DNA of 64,000 bases from Candidatus Obscuribacter sp. (GCA_016718315.1 JADKDV010000003.1:558001-622000), one strand, 5' to 3'. Shown: positions 26,375-35,887, counted from the first letter of the stretch. Notes: a model not told the origin generated them from the sequence alone. A program made the numbers and translations.

Positions 26375-27469
26375 TTTATTCTGATCTAGTTTTTTAAGAT
26401 AGAGTTCTTCGGCTAAATAGAGCAGCACTGTGGTCACCGGTACTGCTATAAGCGCACCAGATAAGCCCAGTAGTGTGCCGCCGATAAGCACCGAAAAAAG
26501 CACTATAAGCGGGTGCATGTCGACCTGGCGACCGAGTAAATGCGGCACGATAAAGTTGCTCTCCAGCCATTGTTCAATGATAAAAACCAGTATCACAAGT
26601 AGTCCGGTGGTGAGGCTTTGATTAAAGCCAATGATAATGGCAAAGACAGCGGTAGTGAGAGAGCCAACAAAAGGGACGAGATTAAGTAGACCTGCCACCA
26701 CTCCCAGTACCAGCGAATCAGGAATACCGACAATCGTCAATCCCAGTCCAATGATAGAGCCCACTGCCAGGCTGACCAGTATCTGTCCGCGTACATAGCC
26801 GCCGAGGCGGTTTTCGAGCCCTGGCAAAAGGTCCTTGACACGCGCTCTTTTATCCTGGGGTAGCCAGCGTAATAGTCCGTCTATAATAGTTTTTGATTCG
26901 ACTACAAAGTACGCTGTCAAAAAGAGCACAAACAAAATATTGACCACAAAAGTCATGACATTGCCAGTCAATTTAAGCGCACCGCTAGCCAGGCTACCAG
27001 CCGACTCCATAATGCGGTTTTTGAACTTGTTGCCTGCGTCTTTAATTGAGTCTTTGATTTGTTCTGATGGGCCAGAAATTTGCGGCACACTGGCGTCAGG
27101 ATCTATTGCGCTGGCGCCACTACCATCCGGGATTAACTCGTGCCATTTGGCCAATGCCCAGGGTTGCACTTTGTTGTGCACTAGTTTGACCAGGTTGCTT
27201 GCTTGCTGGCTGATCATCGGTCCGAGGTTGTAGCCCACCGCGCTGTAGAGAGCCAGTATGCAGAGATAAAGCGCGATGATAGTAGCTACTCTTGGTACAC
27301 CGCGGCTTTGCATTTTGCGCGCAAAAGGAGCAATTGCCGCTGCCAGAGTGATAGCCGCAATAAGGCAGATAATGAGCATGGTCAGCTCAGTCAGTAAGTA
27401 ATAAGCTGCCAGTGCCAGGGCTAGCCATAAGACCAAAAAAGCTGGGCGCACTATGTCTTCTCTGGTCAT
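26348..27469 (-). CDS. AI-2E family transporter (PerM/YdiK-like)
   Basis: A 373-residue polytopic membrane protein. It has two N-terminal helices (VLWLALALAAYYLLTEL; LIICLIAAITLAAAIAPFA), a central soluble stretch of about 90 residues, and the conserved C-terminal block VAGLLNLVPFVGSL...GFNQSLTTG...ESNFIVPHLLGRQVDMHPL that defines the AI-2E/UPF0118 family. Members export small molecules or act as Na+/H+ antiporters; AI-2 transport should not be assumed. The start overlaps the stop of the upstream fragment (ATGA, 27466-27469), so it was translationally coupled to the glycosyltransferase-like operon. The 3' end runs 27 bases into pyrD. Confidence 0.9.
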   Translation of the reverse strand: MTREDIVRPAFLVLWLALALAAYYLLTELTMLIICLIAAITLAAAIAPFARKMQSRGVPRVATIIALYLCILALYSAVGYNLGPMISQQASNLVKLVHNKVQPWALAKWHELIPDGSGASAIDPDASVPQISGPSEQIKDSIKDAGNKFKNRIMESAGSLASGALKLTGNVMTFVVNILFVLFLTAYFVVESKTIIDGLLRWLPQDKRARVKDLLPGLENRLGGYVRGQILVSLAVGSIIGLGLTIVGIPDSLVLGVVAGLLNLVPFVGSLTTAVFAIIIGFNQSLTTGLLVILVFIIEQWLESNFIVPHLLGRQVDMHPLIVLFSVLIGGTLLGLSGALIAVPVTTVLLYLAEELYLKKLDQNKSVKTAEST

Positions 27470-28023
27470 TGGTTTGGTACCACTTCTGTCTGTTTTAATT
27501 CCAGTGACTTTATTTGATATTGATTGTAAGGGGCAAAATAGAGACCGATGACAGTGCCCACGAGTTCCTGTCTGGGAGGCAAAAGCCTGGCTTTAATAAA
27601 ATTGCCATCGACTATGGTCTCAATGCGCGCAACAATCTGTTTGTCTCTTAGTAGTACTATATCTGGTGCAGCACTACCATTCTCGAGATTGAGAGCAATT
27701 GTGGTGGTCCTGGTCGTAGCTGGCAAAATTATGGGTGATTGCCAGGTCAGTGCAACTTTGTCGACATTGACTTTGATTGAATCGGGCAGGCAACTTATTG
27801 AGGTCTGCCGTTGTTCTTGGACATGCCAGTCTTTGCCGTCCACTATTTGTCCGGCATAAGGCTTTGCATCCTGATAAAGCTGACCGGTAAAACTTTGAGG
27901 AGTTAAATTGGCAAAGTTGTTTAGTCTGTTAAATGATCCCTGCTCACGTTGCACTGGCACAAGTTGACTGTGCTCAATGTCAAAGTAATAGAGTGGTCTG
28001 CCGCTCTCAACAGCTCTTGCTAG
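27466..28023 (-). pseudogene. Severed C-terminal part of the GT-C-like protein (in-frame TAA upstream)
   Basis: The frame from 28023 to 27466 is exactly in phase with the upstream gene (28024-29535) and is separated from it only by one TAA at 28024-28026. Reading on gives LARAVESGRPLYYFDIEHSQ, which aligns in place with LKELVSQGNNYFYQWDRQKQ of the neighbouring paralog (29520-31862), so this is the soluble C-terminal domain of one original gene of about 690 codons. A GTG at 27958-27960 could start a 164-residue product but lacks a ribosome site. The cause may be a nonsense mutation, stop readthrough or a sequencing error. Confidence 0.75.
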
Positions 28024-29535
28024 TTACTCAGGCTCCAGTCCAGTGTCACTGGTCTCGATACAATTGACTTGATTGCGCAAATCCCGACCTATAAGAGGTG
28101 GTGAGAGCATCGTGTCCAGGTAGTCACGACTACCGACCATGCCAGCTCCCATAAAACTCTCCGGTAGACCAAGCAGAGTTACGCCATTATTGCTTTTAGC
28201 CATAGCGGCTATTAGTAGTTGCTTAAAAGTAAAAACACGCCAGGCAGCTGCTTTGTAGTTAGCTACATTGGCTTGCGTATAGCTTGCCCAGAGACCAAAG
28301 AGCGGCAGCAGGATAAGCACTGCCAGGCAACTAAATATTTGCAGCTGTTTTTGCTTGATACCACGCTCGTGTGGCACTGCCAGGAGCGCAATAAGTATTA
28401 TCAGAGGCACACTGGAGATGAAAAACAAATAGCTGCCTGTCAGGGTTTGCGTTATATGCAAAGTGGCGGCACTGGTTATTAGACTGGCGCCAAACCATAA
28501 AAGCAGCACTACCGGCACCAGGATTGTTTTGAGATCTGATATGCGTTTTGACCCGATAAAAATTATGCGGATGGCATAGATAACCGCCGCCGCTATCAGT
28601 GGCACAATGGCTAGCAGTGATTGTTTTGCTGTGGTAGCAGGCAAAAATATCCGGGACCAGGTGTTATTGTCGTGCAAAATGCGCCAGCAATTCCCGACGT
28701 CGTTGCTTGAGGCAAAATCTCTGTCTATCAACAGGAAGACAAACATCACTGCCAGATAGAGCAATAGTGCTTTAAGGTCGTATTTGGGTCCGCTATTGAG
28801 GACTGAGCTGCGGTGCGGTAAAAGGGACAGGGCGGCAATGGCTAGAGGCAGGCTCAGTGCGATTGGATGGCATAAAAGGGCGAGAGCATACAATAATAGT
28901 GATGACTTAAGAAAGTTTTTTGAGCCGTGCTCTTGATGTCTCAAAAATAGTGAGAGTGCTGTCAGATAAAGGGCGCAAGCCATTAAGACTGCTCGACCGC
29001 TCAACCAGGCTACAGGCTCGCCGTGTAGTGGATAGACACTAAATAAAAGTCCGGACCAGAGGGCTGCTACCGCGGCTGTGCGCTCCGATAAGCGACTGGC
29101 GATTTGCAGTGTTAAGACAGCAGTCAAAATGGCTGTAGCAGCGTAAAGCAGTATATTGGTAAAGTGATAGCCCGCTGAATGGATATGGTAAATCAAATAA
29201 TCCAGTAGTACCGATAGTGATACCAGGGGTCCGTAGCCTATCGCTAGTCCACTACTGTTAAAGAGGCTGGTAAAGTTTTGCAAGAACGGCTCTACGTGAC
29301 CAGCAAAGAGGGCGCCCAGATATTTGATATGCCAGTAGTCATCAAGCAAAAAACTAGCTTTGAGAGTGGACCAGTAATTGATAGCGCAAGACAAAAATAT
29401 CAGTATGGCGCCAAAGAACATTTGTGTCCGTGTTGAATAAAAGTCCAGGCGGGCTTTTTCGTAACGTCTAACGGCTTTTTGTGCAGGGCTTACTAGTAGC
29501 TCGGACAAACTTTTGACCTCTAGAGTTGGAAGCAA
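28024..29535 (-). CDS. Polytopic GT-C-like glycosyltransferase paralog, truncated by TAA
   Basis: A 503-residue membrane protein with about ten or more hydrophobic segments. The N-terminal external loop carries FLLDDYWHIKYLGALFAGH; an acidic pair at this place is typical of GT-C glycosyltransferases such as the protein-mannosyltransferase and TMTC-like groups. SGRAVLMACALYLTALSLF and the neighbouring SVYPLHGEPVAWL recur in the next gene as SLYPLHCEVINWIIARVDSVAL, so the two are tandem paralogs. It overlaps the 3' end of that gene by 16 bases. The protein ends at an in-frame TAA where the paralog continues into a soluble domain, so it is probably a broken form. The donor (often polyprenyl-phosphate sugar) and acceptor are unknown. 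Confidence 0.7.
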   Translation of the reverse strand: MLPTLEVKSLSELLVSPAQKAVRRYEKARLDFYSTRTQMFFGAILIFLSCAINYWSTLKASFLLDDYWHIKYLGALFAGHVEPFLQNFTSLFNSSGLAIGYGPLVSLSVLLDYLIYHIHSAGYHFTNILLYAATAILTAVLTLQIASRLSERTAAVAALWSGLLFSVYPLHGEPVAWLSGRAVLMACALYLTALSLFLRHQEHGSKNFLKSSLLLYALALLCHPIALSLPLAIAALSLLPHRSSVLNSGPKYDLKALLLYLAVMFVFLLIDRDFASSNDVGNCWRILHDNNTWSRIFLPATTAKQSLLAIVPLIAAAVIYAIRIIFIGSKRISDLKTILVPVVLLLWFGASLITSAATLHITQTLTGSYLFFISSVPLIILIALLAVPHERGIKQKQLQIFSCLAVLILLPLFGLWASYTQANVANYKAAAWRVFTFKQLLIAAMAKSNNGVTLLGLPESFMGAGMVGSRDYLDTMLSPPLIGRDLRNQVNCIETSDTGLEPE

Positions 29536-31862
29536 AGAGGCTCTGAGAAATAGCCCAGTACTTTGCCCTCTTTATCCAGCGCGATGATGCGCAGTTCAAA
29601 GAAGCCATGACCTTTGACACCGGTAAATGTGAGAGGGATGTTTTTTCCTTTGACCTGGCTCAGAGTACCACTTAGACCGGCTTCTTTTGAAGGTTGTTTG
29701 TCTCTAAAAGTGCCGCTGTAGTGCTCAAACCAGCTATTTGCCCCAGAGAGTTCAAATAGAGCACTGGCTGCCCCTTTAATATGAGATACATCAAAGTTAA
29801 AGCTGGCTTTGGCACCTTTGATGCGCGCCACCCCGTCATTGTCGAGCTTGAGGTCTTTGCCATCGCAGGCGAGAAGCGGTAACTTACCATCCAAACTGGT
29901 AAGCTCCAATTGACTGATGGTGGCGCTATTGTCTGCTTCAATTTTTAATTCGGTTACTTGGGGCAGGCTATCCCATTCTTTGCGTTCGGATAAATTAAAG
30001 GTAGCCTGGTTTTGACCGGGCTCTATAGAGGCATTGAGGCGGTGTTCACTATCGCCGTTAATGGTCAAAATCAGAGACTTAGCCCCGCTAGCTCCTACAA
30101 TCAGGCAGTCATAGTCTAGCGGATTGATTTTGAGCGGCGGCGAGACCAGAGACTGACCGGCATTTATGGTCACTGGTGCAGGCAAAAGTGGCAGCATTGC
30201 CGAGCTCTTTGGCGCCGTAAGAGCAAGTGGCCGCAGGATTTGTTTTTGTCTATCCCATTGATAAAAGTAGTTATTGCCCTGGCTGACCAGCTCTTTGAGG
30301 CGCAAAGACTGGACTAAATTGGCATCGCCAAAAGTGGCTGGCTCAAAAGTAATAATGCGCGCTCTGATATCCGACCCGGTCAGTGGTGGTTTGAGCATCA
30401 CCGACATAGTCGGTGCGTTGTAGAGCATGTGCGCCCCCTTATAGCTCTGGGGGATGTTTAGTATGGCTATTTGTCCAGCCTGCTCCTTGCTTACTTTATC
30501 CAGAGCTTCCCTAAATTTTTGTACTTCTCTTTGAGCTTTGACCCAGACCTGGTTATGGGCCCAGGTTATTTGACCATAGGTGGCCACCAGCATGGTCAGA
30601 GCTACCGCGGCACAACATGCCAGGACTCTGTTTGTATTTTTTTGGATGCTCTCAAAGTCAATCAATAGCCATGGCAATAGCATCAAAAGCGCCACAAACA
30701 ACATCAGAGGCGTTGTGGCAAAGTATGCAAAGCGTCCACCCTGCAGGTTTTCTAATAAGTTCCAGACCTGGTAGGTGGGAGCGAGGTCGATGACAAACCA
30801 GATGGCGCAAAATAGAGCGAGCCTAATCACCGGCTGCCAGCGTTTGCCCCGGAGCCAAAAAGCGCTGAGCACAAGATTAATAATTGACAGTCCGTAAATG
30901 TTTTTGAGGGCCTTGTAGAGCTTGTGGTTGGCGCCAAAGACTTCCTGGTTGACCGGGAAGAGCACTCGCCAGAGCGAGCCATCGGTCCAACGCTTGACCA
31001 GGCTGTCAGACAAACCCTGGCCAATGGAGCCCTGATAGCCACCGGATATAGTGCCAAGTGCTACTGTGCGGAAGCCCATATAGGCTAGTACGGTAAGCCA
31101 GAGAAAGCCTGATTGAAGCAGGGATTGGCGTAACTTTGCTAAAAAACTTATTGGCTTTTCATTCTTGCCGTGGGGCGTAAGCATCAAATAAGCTGTCGCC
31201 ACTGCTGGCAGTGTCACCGCCATTTCTTTGCTCATCAGCGATAGTATGAAGGCAAACAAGCAACAAAAGGTCAAGGTCCGGTTTTTATCCTGGCTTTGTG
31301 CTTTGATCAAGAAGAGATAAAAGGCTAAAAGGTTAAAGGCCAGGGCGACACTGTCTACTCTGGCGATTATCCAGTTGATTACTTCACAGTGCAGCGGGTA
31401 CAACGAAAACAGGACTGCTGCGGCAAAAGGCAGCATAATACTGGGAACAGTTTGGTCTTTAGCCTCGTCTTGCCAGAAGCCATCAATCAGCCTTTTGGTG
31501 ATTAGAGCAAGTAATACAGCACAAGAAGTATGGTAAAAAAGATTGGTCAGATGAAAGAAAAAAGGATTACTCTTACCTAGTAAATAATCAAAAGCGAGAG
31601 TAAGACTGATTAAGGGGCGATAAAAAGTAGTGCCCTCGGCCTGCATCCAATTGGTATAAAAGTTTTGCAGGAGACCAGTCCAGAGCTTACCAGCGCCACC
31701 TTCGCTCAAGCCGACCAGGTAATCGATGTGGACAAAGTCATCGGCCAAAAAATAACCCGTAAGTGAGTTACCAAAAAAGAGGAGATTGAGGACGACGATT
31801 ATTACCAGGGACGCCACTGGCGCACCTGAGCAAAATGACCGGGTCTGCTCCTGGGTTTTCAT
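29520..31862 (-). CDS. Large GT-C-like membrane glycosyltransferase with soluble C-terminal domain
   Basis: A 780-residue protein. Residues 1-~440 contain about eleven hydrophobic segments. FLADDFVHIDYLVGLSEGG in the first external loop carries the acidic pair expected of GT-C catalysis. EGTTFYRPLISLTLAFDYLLG and SLYPLHCEVINWI follow, as in TMTC/ArnT-like proteins. Residues ~440-780 form a soluble domain rich in beta-strand, including two jelly-roll-like segments (VTINAGQSLVSPPLKINPLDYDCL). It is the first gene of the minus-strand operon leading to its paralog and the AI-2E protein. Exact activity is not assignable; envelope or protein glycosylation using a lipid-linked sugar is the family's usual role. 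Confidence 0.75.
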   Translation of the reverse strand: MKTQEQTRSFCSGAPVASLVIIVVLNLLFFGNSLTGYFLADDFVHIDYLVGLSEGGAGKLWTGLLQNFYTNWMQAEGTTFYRPLISLTLAFDYLLGKSNPFFFHLTNLFYHTSCAVLLALITKRLIDGFWQDEAKDQTVPSIMLPFAAAVLFSLYPLHCEVINWIIARVDSVALAFNLLAFYLFLIKAQSQDKNRTLTFCCLFAFILSLMSKEMAVTLPAVATAYLMLTPHGKNEKPISFLAKLRQSLLQSGFLWLTVLAYMGFRTVALGTISGGYQGSIGQGLSDSLVKRWTDGSLWRVLFPVNQEVFGANHKLYKALKNIYGLSIINLVLSAFWLRGKRWQPVIRLALFCAIWFVIDLAPTYQVWNLLENLQGGRFAYFATTPLMLFVALLMLLPWLLIDFESIQKNTNRVLACCAAVALTMLVATYGQITWAHNQVWVKAQREVQKFREALDKVSKEQAGQIAILNIPQSYKGAHMLYNAPTMSVMLKPPLTGSDIRARIITFEPATFGDANLVQSLRLKELVSQGNNYFYQWDRQKQILRPLALTAPKSSAMLPLLPAPVTINAGQSLVSPPLKINPLDYDCLIVGASGAKSLILTINGDSEHRLNASIEPGQNQATFNLSERKEWDSLPQVTELKIEADNSATISQLELTSLDGKLPLLACDGKDLKLDNDGVARIKGAKASFNFDVSHIKGAASALFELSGANSWFEHYSGTFRDKQPSKEAGLSGTLSQVKGKNIPLTFTGVKGHGFFELRIIALDKEGKVLGYFSEPLCFQL

Positions 31863-31948
31863 CAGACCTATTATATTTGCCGACAGACGTACAAATTTGC
31901 TATCTATAAACTAGAAATATAAGTAATGAGTTGAGAGGTTTGGTTTTA

Positions 31949-33334
31949 GTGTCCGCTACTGACAAGGGTTTAAAATTTCCAGAAGGTTTTCTCTGGGGCG
32001 CGGCCACTTCCCACTTTCAGGTGGAGGGGCATCCCAAAGAAATTGGCGACAGGCTTTCGGATTGGGCTGCCTGGACCCAGGAGCAGGGGCGTATCAATGA
32101 TAATTCTCATGCAGACCAGGCCTGCGAGTCATATTTCCGTTTTGAAGAAGACCTGGCTATTGTTAAGGAATTAGGTCTGACTGCCTTTCGTCTCTCTCTC
32201 AACTGGTCTGCCTTAATTAACGAAGACGGCGAGACTCTCGATAAAGTGCAGGTGGAGCATTACAAAAAAGTGCTCACTGGTCTTAAATCGAGCGGTATCA
32301 AGACTTTCGTTACTCTCTTTCACTTCTGTCTGCCTGATGGTCTATCCAGTCAGGGCGGCTGGCTCAATCAAACTACAGCCGAAGCCTTTGGTCGTTTTGC
32401 CGGACTGGTTGCTCGTGAGTTTGATGGCTTAGTAGATTACTGGATCACTATCAATGAGCCTCTGGCTTATGTTTATCACGGTTTTATCTCTGGCTTCTGG
32501 CCGCCGGGTAAGCGGGCTGATTATTTCAGTGCCTTCACTGCTATACGTAACTTCTTGATTGGTCACAGTCTGGCTTACGACGCTATTAAGGCGGTTAGCA
32601 ATGTGCCGGTTTCATTTACCTGTCACTGGCGACCATTTATCCCCAAAAACCGTTTCAACCCGCTTGATCACCTGGTTCGCTACTACCGTGATTGCATTTT
32701 CAATCATCTATTTCCCCGTGCAGTCCACACCGGATCACTGCAATTTCCCTTTCCTATTAATCTCAATAAGCATGTAGCCAAGCTCCAGGGGGAAATCAAG
32801 GGGCTCAAAGGCAAGATGGACTATCTTGCCATTAACTATTACACCCGCGAGTTATCGCGCTTTAAGCCCAGCTGGCCCCTGGATTTGTTTGGCGAAATAT
32901 CGCCCGATATCGAACTCGATGTCAGCGATATGGGTTGGGAAGTTTATCCCAAGGGGCTCTATGACTTATTGACTAGCGATACCAGGCAGTATCAAATTGG
33001 ACCAGATGGTAAAGCGCGGCAGGTAATAATTACCGAAAACGGTTACGCCAATATGTTTGCTCCTGATTTGACCGATGGTGACTGGTCTCTCGTTGACGAG
33101 CAACGCATCAGTTATATGCGCGCCCATCTTGAGCAGCTATATCTGGCCATCAAAAATGGCATCAATGTAAGAGGCTATCTTTACTGGTCTTTGCTCGATA
33201 ATTTTGAATGGGCCGAAGGACTATCCGCGCGCTTTGGTTTAGTACGGGTCAGTTATCCTACTCAAGAGCGGCTTTTGCGTCACAGTGCTCGGGTTTATCA
33301 AGAAATAGCAAGGACTAACTCACTTCCGCTATGA
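31949..33334 (+). CDS. Glycoside hydrolase family 1 (beta-glucosidase-like)
   Basis: About 461 residues from GTG 31949, chosen because GAGAGG lies ten bases upstream; TTG 31931 is an alternative. The family opening FPEGFLWGAATSHFQVEG is present. The acid/base Glu is in ITINEPLAYVYHG and the nucleophile Glu in VIITENGYANMF. SLLDNFEWAEGLSARFGLV near the C-terminus is also characteristic. There is no signal peptide, so it acts in the cytoplasm on beta-glycosides, perhaps disaccharides or aglycones. The substrate (glucoside, galactoside or 6-phospho form) cannot be decided. It is divergent from the GT-C operon and followed 27 bases later by dsbD. Confidence 0.93.
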   Translation: MSATDKGLKFPEGFLWGAATSHFQVEGHPKEIGDRLSDWAAWTQEQGRINDNSHADQACESYFRFEEDLAIVKELGLTAFRLSLNWSALINEDGETLDKVQVEHYKKVLTGLKSSGIKTFVTLFHFCLPDGLSSQGGWLNQTTAEAFGRFAGLVAREFDGLVDYWITINEPLAYVYHGFISGFWPPGKRADYFSAFTAIRNFLIGHSLAYDAIKAVSNVPVSFTCHWRPFIPKNRFNPLDHLVRYYRDCIFNHLFPRAVHTGSLQFPFPINLNKHVAKLQGEIKGLKGKMDYLAINYYTRELSRFKPSWPLDLFGEISPDIELDVSDMGWEVYPKGLYDLLTSDTRQYQIGPDGKARQVIITENGYANMFAPDLTDGDWSLVDEQRISYMRAHLEQLYLAIKNGINVRGYLYWSLLDNFEWAEGLSARFGLVRVSYPTQERLLRHSARVYQEIARTNSLPL

Positions 33335-33361
33335 TTTAGTGCTGTAGACCTCAGGTGAATA

Positions 33362-35290
33362 ATGCACAAAATCATTAGGGTTTTAGTTAGTCTAGTCGTT
33401 ATGCTTGCTTTTGCTTTTTGTCCAGCAAGCCCAGTCCTGGCTCAAACCGATGCTGCCAGAGCGGAAGCCAAAGCACCGGTGCAGGCAGCGCTTGTCAGTG
33501 ACGTGGACGCATTAGTGGCTGGTGGCACCGTCAAAATCGGTCTCATCCTCAAACAAGATCCAGGCTGGCACACATACTACAAAGAGCCCGGCGATAGCGG
33601 TATGAAGACCAGTATCGAGTGGCAGTTGCCGCCTGGTTTTAAGGCTGGCGAAATTGTCTGGAGTAAGCCTGAAAAATTTAGCGAAGCCGATATGACTACT
33701 TATGGCTATAAGGACCAGGCTTTTTTAGAGACTGTCATATCGATTCCGGCTGATTTAAAACCAGAGCCGCAAACATTCAAAGCAAACGTCAAATGGTTGT
33801 CCTGCAAAGATGTCTGTTTGCCAGGCAAAGCTAGTTTGGCAATAACCTTACCAGTAGCTCAAAGCAGTGCACCAACTAAAGATAAAGCACTTTTTGATAA
33901 GCTCGGCGATGGTTTTACAGGTAGTGTCAAAGATTTGTCAGCCTCTGACCATCAGGCTAACGCTCCTGTGTCTGTGCTTGATGCTAGCTACAAAAATAAT
34001 AACGACAGTAGCAACCAAAATATCTGGCTTATCCTGGGTTCGGCATTTTTAGGCGGTTTGATCCTCAATATCATGCCTTGTGTCTTGCCGGTTATTGCCA
34101 TAAAGGTGATGAGCTTTTTTGAGCAAGCTGAAGAAAAACCAGCTCGTGTCAAGCTTCTTGGGCTGACTTTTTCTCTCGGTATTATTCTCAGTTTTTTATC
34201 ACTGGCTCTAGTTGTGGCTTTAGTTAAGTCAGCTGGCCAGGCAGTAGGCTGGGGTTTTCAATTTCAGTATCCACTCTTTGTGCTGGTGATGAGTGCTGTA
34301 GTACTGGTCTTTGCCCTGAGTTTGTTCGGACTTTTTTATGTCAATATTTCGGTTGGTCAAAACGAGCTAAACAAGCTCTCCTCCGGTGACACACTGGTAG
34401 GCACATTTTTTAAGGGCGTACTGGCTACACTTTTGTCGACACCCTGTACGGCGCCCTTTTTAGGCGTTGCTCTTGGTTTTGCCTTTGCTCAGAGCAATGC
34501 CATCGTCGCTTTGATTTTTTTTGTTAGTGGTCTGGGTATGGCCTCGCCCTATTTGCTTTTGACCATCAATCCGGGCTGGCTCAAATTTTTGCCCAAACCC
34601 GGTCTCTGGATGGATAAGTTTAAACAGTCGATGGGTTTTGTATTGCTCGCTACTCTTGTCTGGCTCAATAACAATATGGCTGTGCAAGTTGGTCCAGCGG
34701 TTATTGGCTGGCTTAATTACTGGCTAGTTGGTCTGGCATTTAGTGCCTGGATTATCGCTAACTACATCGATTTGACCACCGAGACTCCCCGCAAAATCAA
34801 AATCTGGAGCATTGCCATTTTGTTTATGCTGATGTCGAGCTGGCTTTGTATCTTTAGCCAGAGAGATGTCATGCTCGCCCTTACGCCTGGTGCTGGCTTT
34901 AATTATAAGTCTGATACCACAGGTGGTGAAGGTCTCGGTTTTGCTCCCTTTACTGTGGATGCCCTAAACAAAGAGCTAAATGCCAATAAAACTGTGCTTT
35001 TAGACTTTACCGCCAACTGGTGTCTTACTTGCAAAGTCAACGAAGCGACAGTGATAAATAATCAAGCAGTCAAAGATACAATCAAATCACTCAAAGTTGT
35101 GACAATGAAGGCTGACTGGACCAACCAGGATCCTGACATCACAAAACTACTAGCAAAGTTTGGTCGTTCTGGTGTGCCGCTCTATGTCATCTATCCAGCC
35201 GGAAAGCCCTCCGAGCCGATTGTTTTGCCGGAAGTAATTACAGTGGATATGGTTGTTGAGAAGCTCAAAGAAGCCGGTCCAAGCCAATAA
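33362..35290 (+). CDS. dsbD: Thiol:disulfide interchange protein DsbD
   Basis: A 642-residue three-module membrane reductase that moves electrons from cytoplasmic thioredoxin to periplasmic partners. After a signal peptide (1-27) comes the periplasmic alpha domain with WLSCKDVCLPGK (Cys148, Cys152). The CcdA-like membrane core has about eight helices with NIMPCVLP (Cys240) and STPCTAPF (Cys362). The C-terminal thioredoxin-like domain holds ANWCLTCK (Cys554, Cys557). All six redox cysteines are present. The N-terminal domain resembles the DsbD/ScsB alpha type. A hairpin terminator follows the stop, and the Bcp gene lies convergent beyond it. Confidence 0.93.
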   Translation: MHKIIRVLVSLVVMLAFAFCPASPVLAQTDAARAEAKAPVQAALVSDVDALVAGGTVKIGLILKQDPGWHTYYKEPGDSGMKTSIEWQLPPGFKAGEIVWSKPEKFSEADMTTYGYKDQAFLETVISIPADLKPEPQTFKANVKWLSCKDVCLPGKASLAITLPVAQSSAPTKDKALFDKLGDGFTGSVKDLSASDHQANAPVSVLDASYKNNNDSSNQNIWLILGSAFLGGLILNIMPCVLPVIAIKVMSFFEQAEEKPARVKLLGLTFSLGIILSFLSLALVVALVKSAGQAVGWGFQFQYPLFVLVMSAVVLVFALSLFGLFYVNISVGQNELNKLSSGDTLVGTFFKGVLATLLSTPCTAPFLGVALGFAFAQSNAIVALIFFVSGLGMASPYLLLTINPGWLKFLPKPGLWMDKFKQSMGFVLLATLVWLNNNMAVQVGPAVIGWLNYWLVGLAFSAWIIANYIDLTTETPRKIKIWSIAILFMLMSSWLCIFSQRDVMLALTPGAGFNYKSDTTGGEGLGFAPFTVDALNKELNANKTVLLDFTANWCLTCKVNEATVINNQAVKDTIKSLKVVTMKADWTNQDPDITKLLAKFGRSGVPLYVIYPAGKPSEPIVLPEVITVDMVVEKLKEAGPSQ

Positions 35291-35321
35291 AAAAGCAGTG
35301 CACAAAGTGCGCACTGCTTTT
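35291..35321. terminator. Rho-independent terminator between dsbD and bcp
   Basis: AAAAGCAGTGC (35291-35301) pairs perfectly with GCACTGCTTTT (35311-35321) around a 9-base loop. With A-rich and T-rich flanks it can end both convergent genes. Confidence 0.85.
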
Positions 35322-35336
35322 ATTGATGTAAATTGC

Positions 35337-35810
35337 TTAGAGTGTTTTGACTAACTCTAAAAGCTCGGCGTTGGAGGGCATGCCTTCGATGATGTGTTTG
35401 ATAGTGCCGCTTTTGTCGATCACAAACAGGACACGGCTGGCAGTGCTTTTGCCGTCACTGACTGTGCCATAGTCTTTGCCTGTTAAGCCGCCTACATCAG
35501 CCAGCAAAGGCTGTTTGAGGTCGTATTTGCCAGCAAACTTTTGATGGCTTTCGACTTTATCGCATGATATGCCCAGTAGTTGTGTGTGTGCTTCTTCAAA
35601 GGCTTTGAGGTCCTCCGAAAAAGCGCACATTTCTTTGGTGCAACCCGGTGTATCGTCTTTGGGATAAAAAGCCAGAATGACATTTTTTTTGCCGGCAAAG
35701 TCTGCCAGTTTGATATTGCCACTATCCTGTCCCTGTACATATGAGGGCAGGTCAAAATCTGGAGCTTTGGCTCCTACTTTGGGTCTTACTGATGTGATTG
35801 GTGACGTCAT
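35337..35810 (-). CDS. bcp: Peroxiredoxin, Bcp/PrxQ type
   Basis: A 157-residue thiol peroxidase that reduces hydrogen peroxide and organic peroxides using thioredoxin. The start at ATG 35810 is favoured by GAGG seven bases upstream; an ATG at 35834 is in frame but lacks a site. The motif PKDDTPGCTKEMCAFSED holds the peroxidatic Cys57 and, five residues later, the resolving Cys62, the arrangement of atypical two-Cys Bcp enzymes. VGAKAPDFDLPSY and the SRVLFVIDKSG strand are typical. It is cytoplasmic. A terminator of the upstream Roadblock gene separates the two, so it likely has its own promoter. Confidence 0.95.
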   Translation of the reverse strand: MTSPITSVRPKVGAKAPDFDLPSYVQGQDSGNIKLADFAGKKNVILAFYPKDDTPGCTKEMCAFSEDLKAFEEAHTQLLGISCDKVESHQKFAGKYDLKQPLLADVGGLTGKDYGTVSDGKSTASRVLFVIDKSGTIKHIIEGMPSNAELLELVKTL

Positions 35811-35841
35811 GCTTAAACCTCGCATTGGTAGCAAGATTGTG

Positions 35842-35879
35842 CCAAAAAAAGAGGAGCGTTTTGTGAACGCCCCTCTTTT
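35842..35879 (-). terminator. Rho-independent terminator of the Roadblock/LC7 gene
   Basis: Read on the minus strand, AAAGAGGGGCGTT and AACGCTCCTCTTT pair (with one internal mismatch) and are followed by a run of seven T. It lies directly after the stop at 35888. Confidence 0.85.
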
Positions 35880-35887
35880 GTTAATGA

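Noticed and set aside
27466..27960. Separate 164-residue gene from GTG 27960
   Set aside because: The frame is open and homologous to the paralog for 21 codons upstream of that GTG, up to the in-frame TAA, and no ribosome site precedes the GTG.
28024..28026. TAA as a recoded amino-acid codon
   Set aside because: All other genes in the window use TAA normally as a stop, so genome-wide recoding is excluded; local readthrough stays possible.
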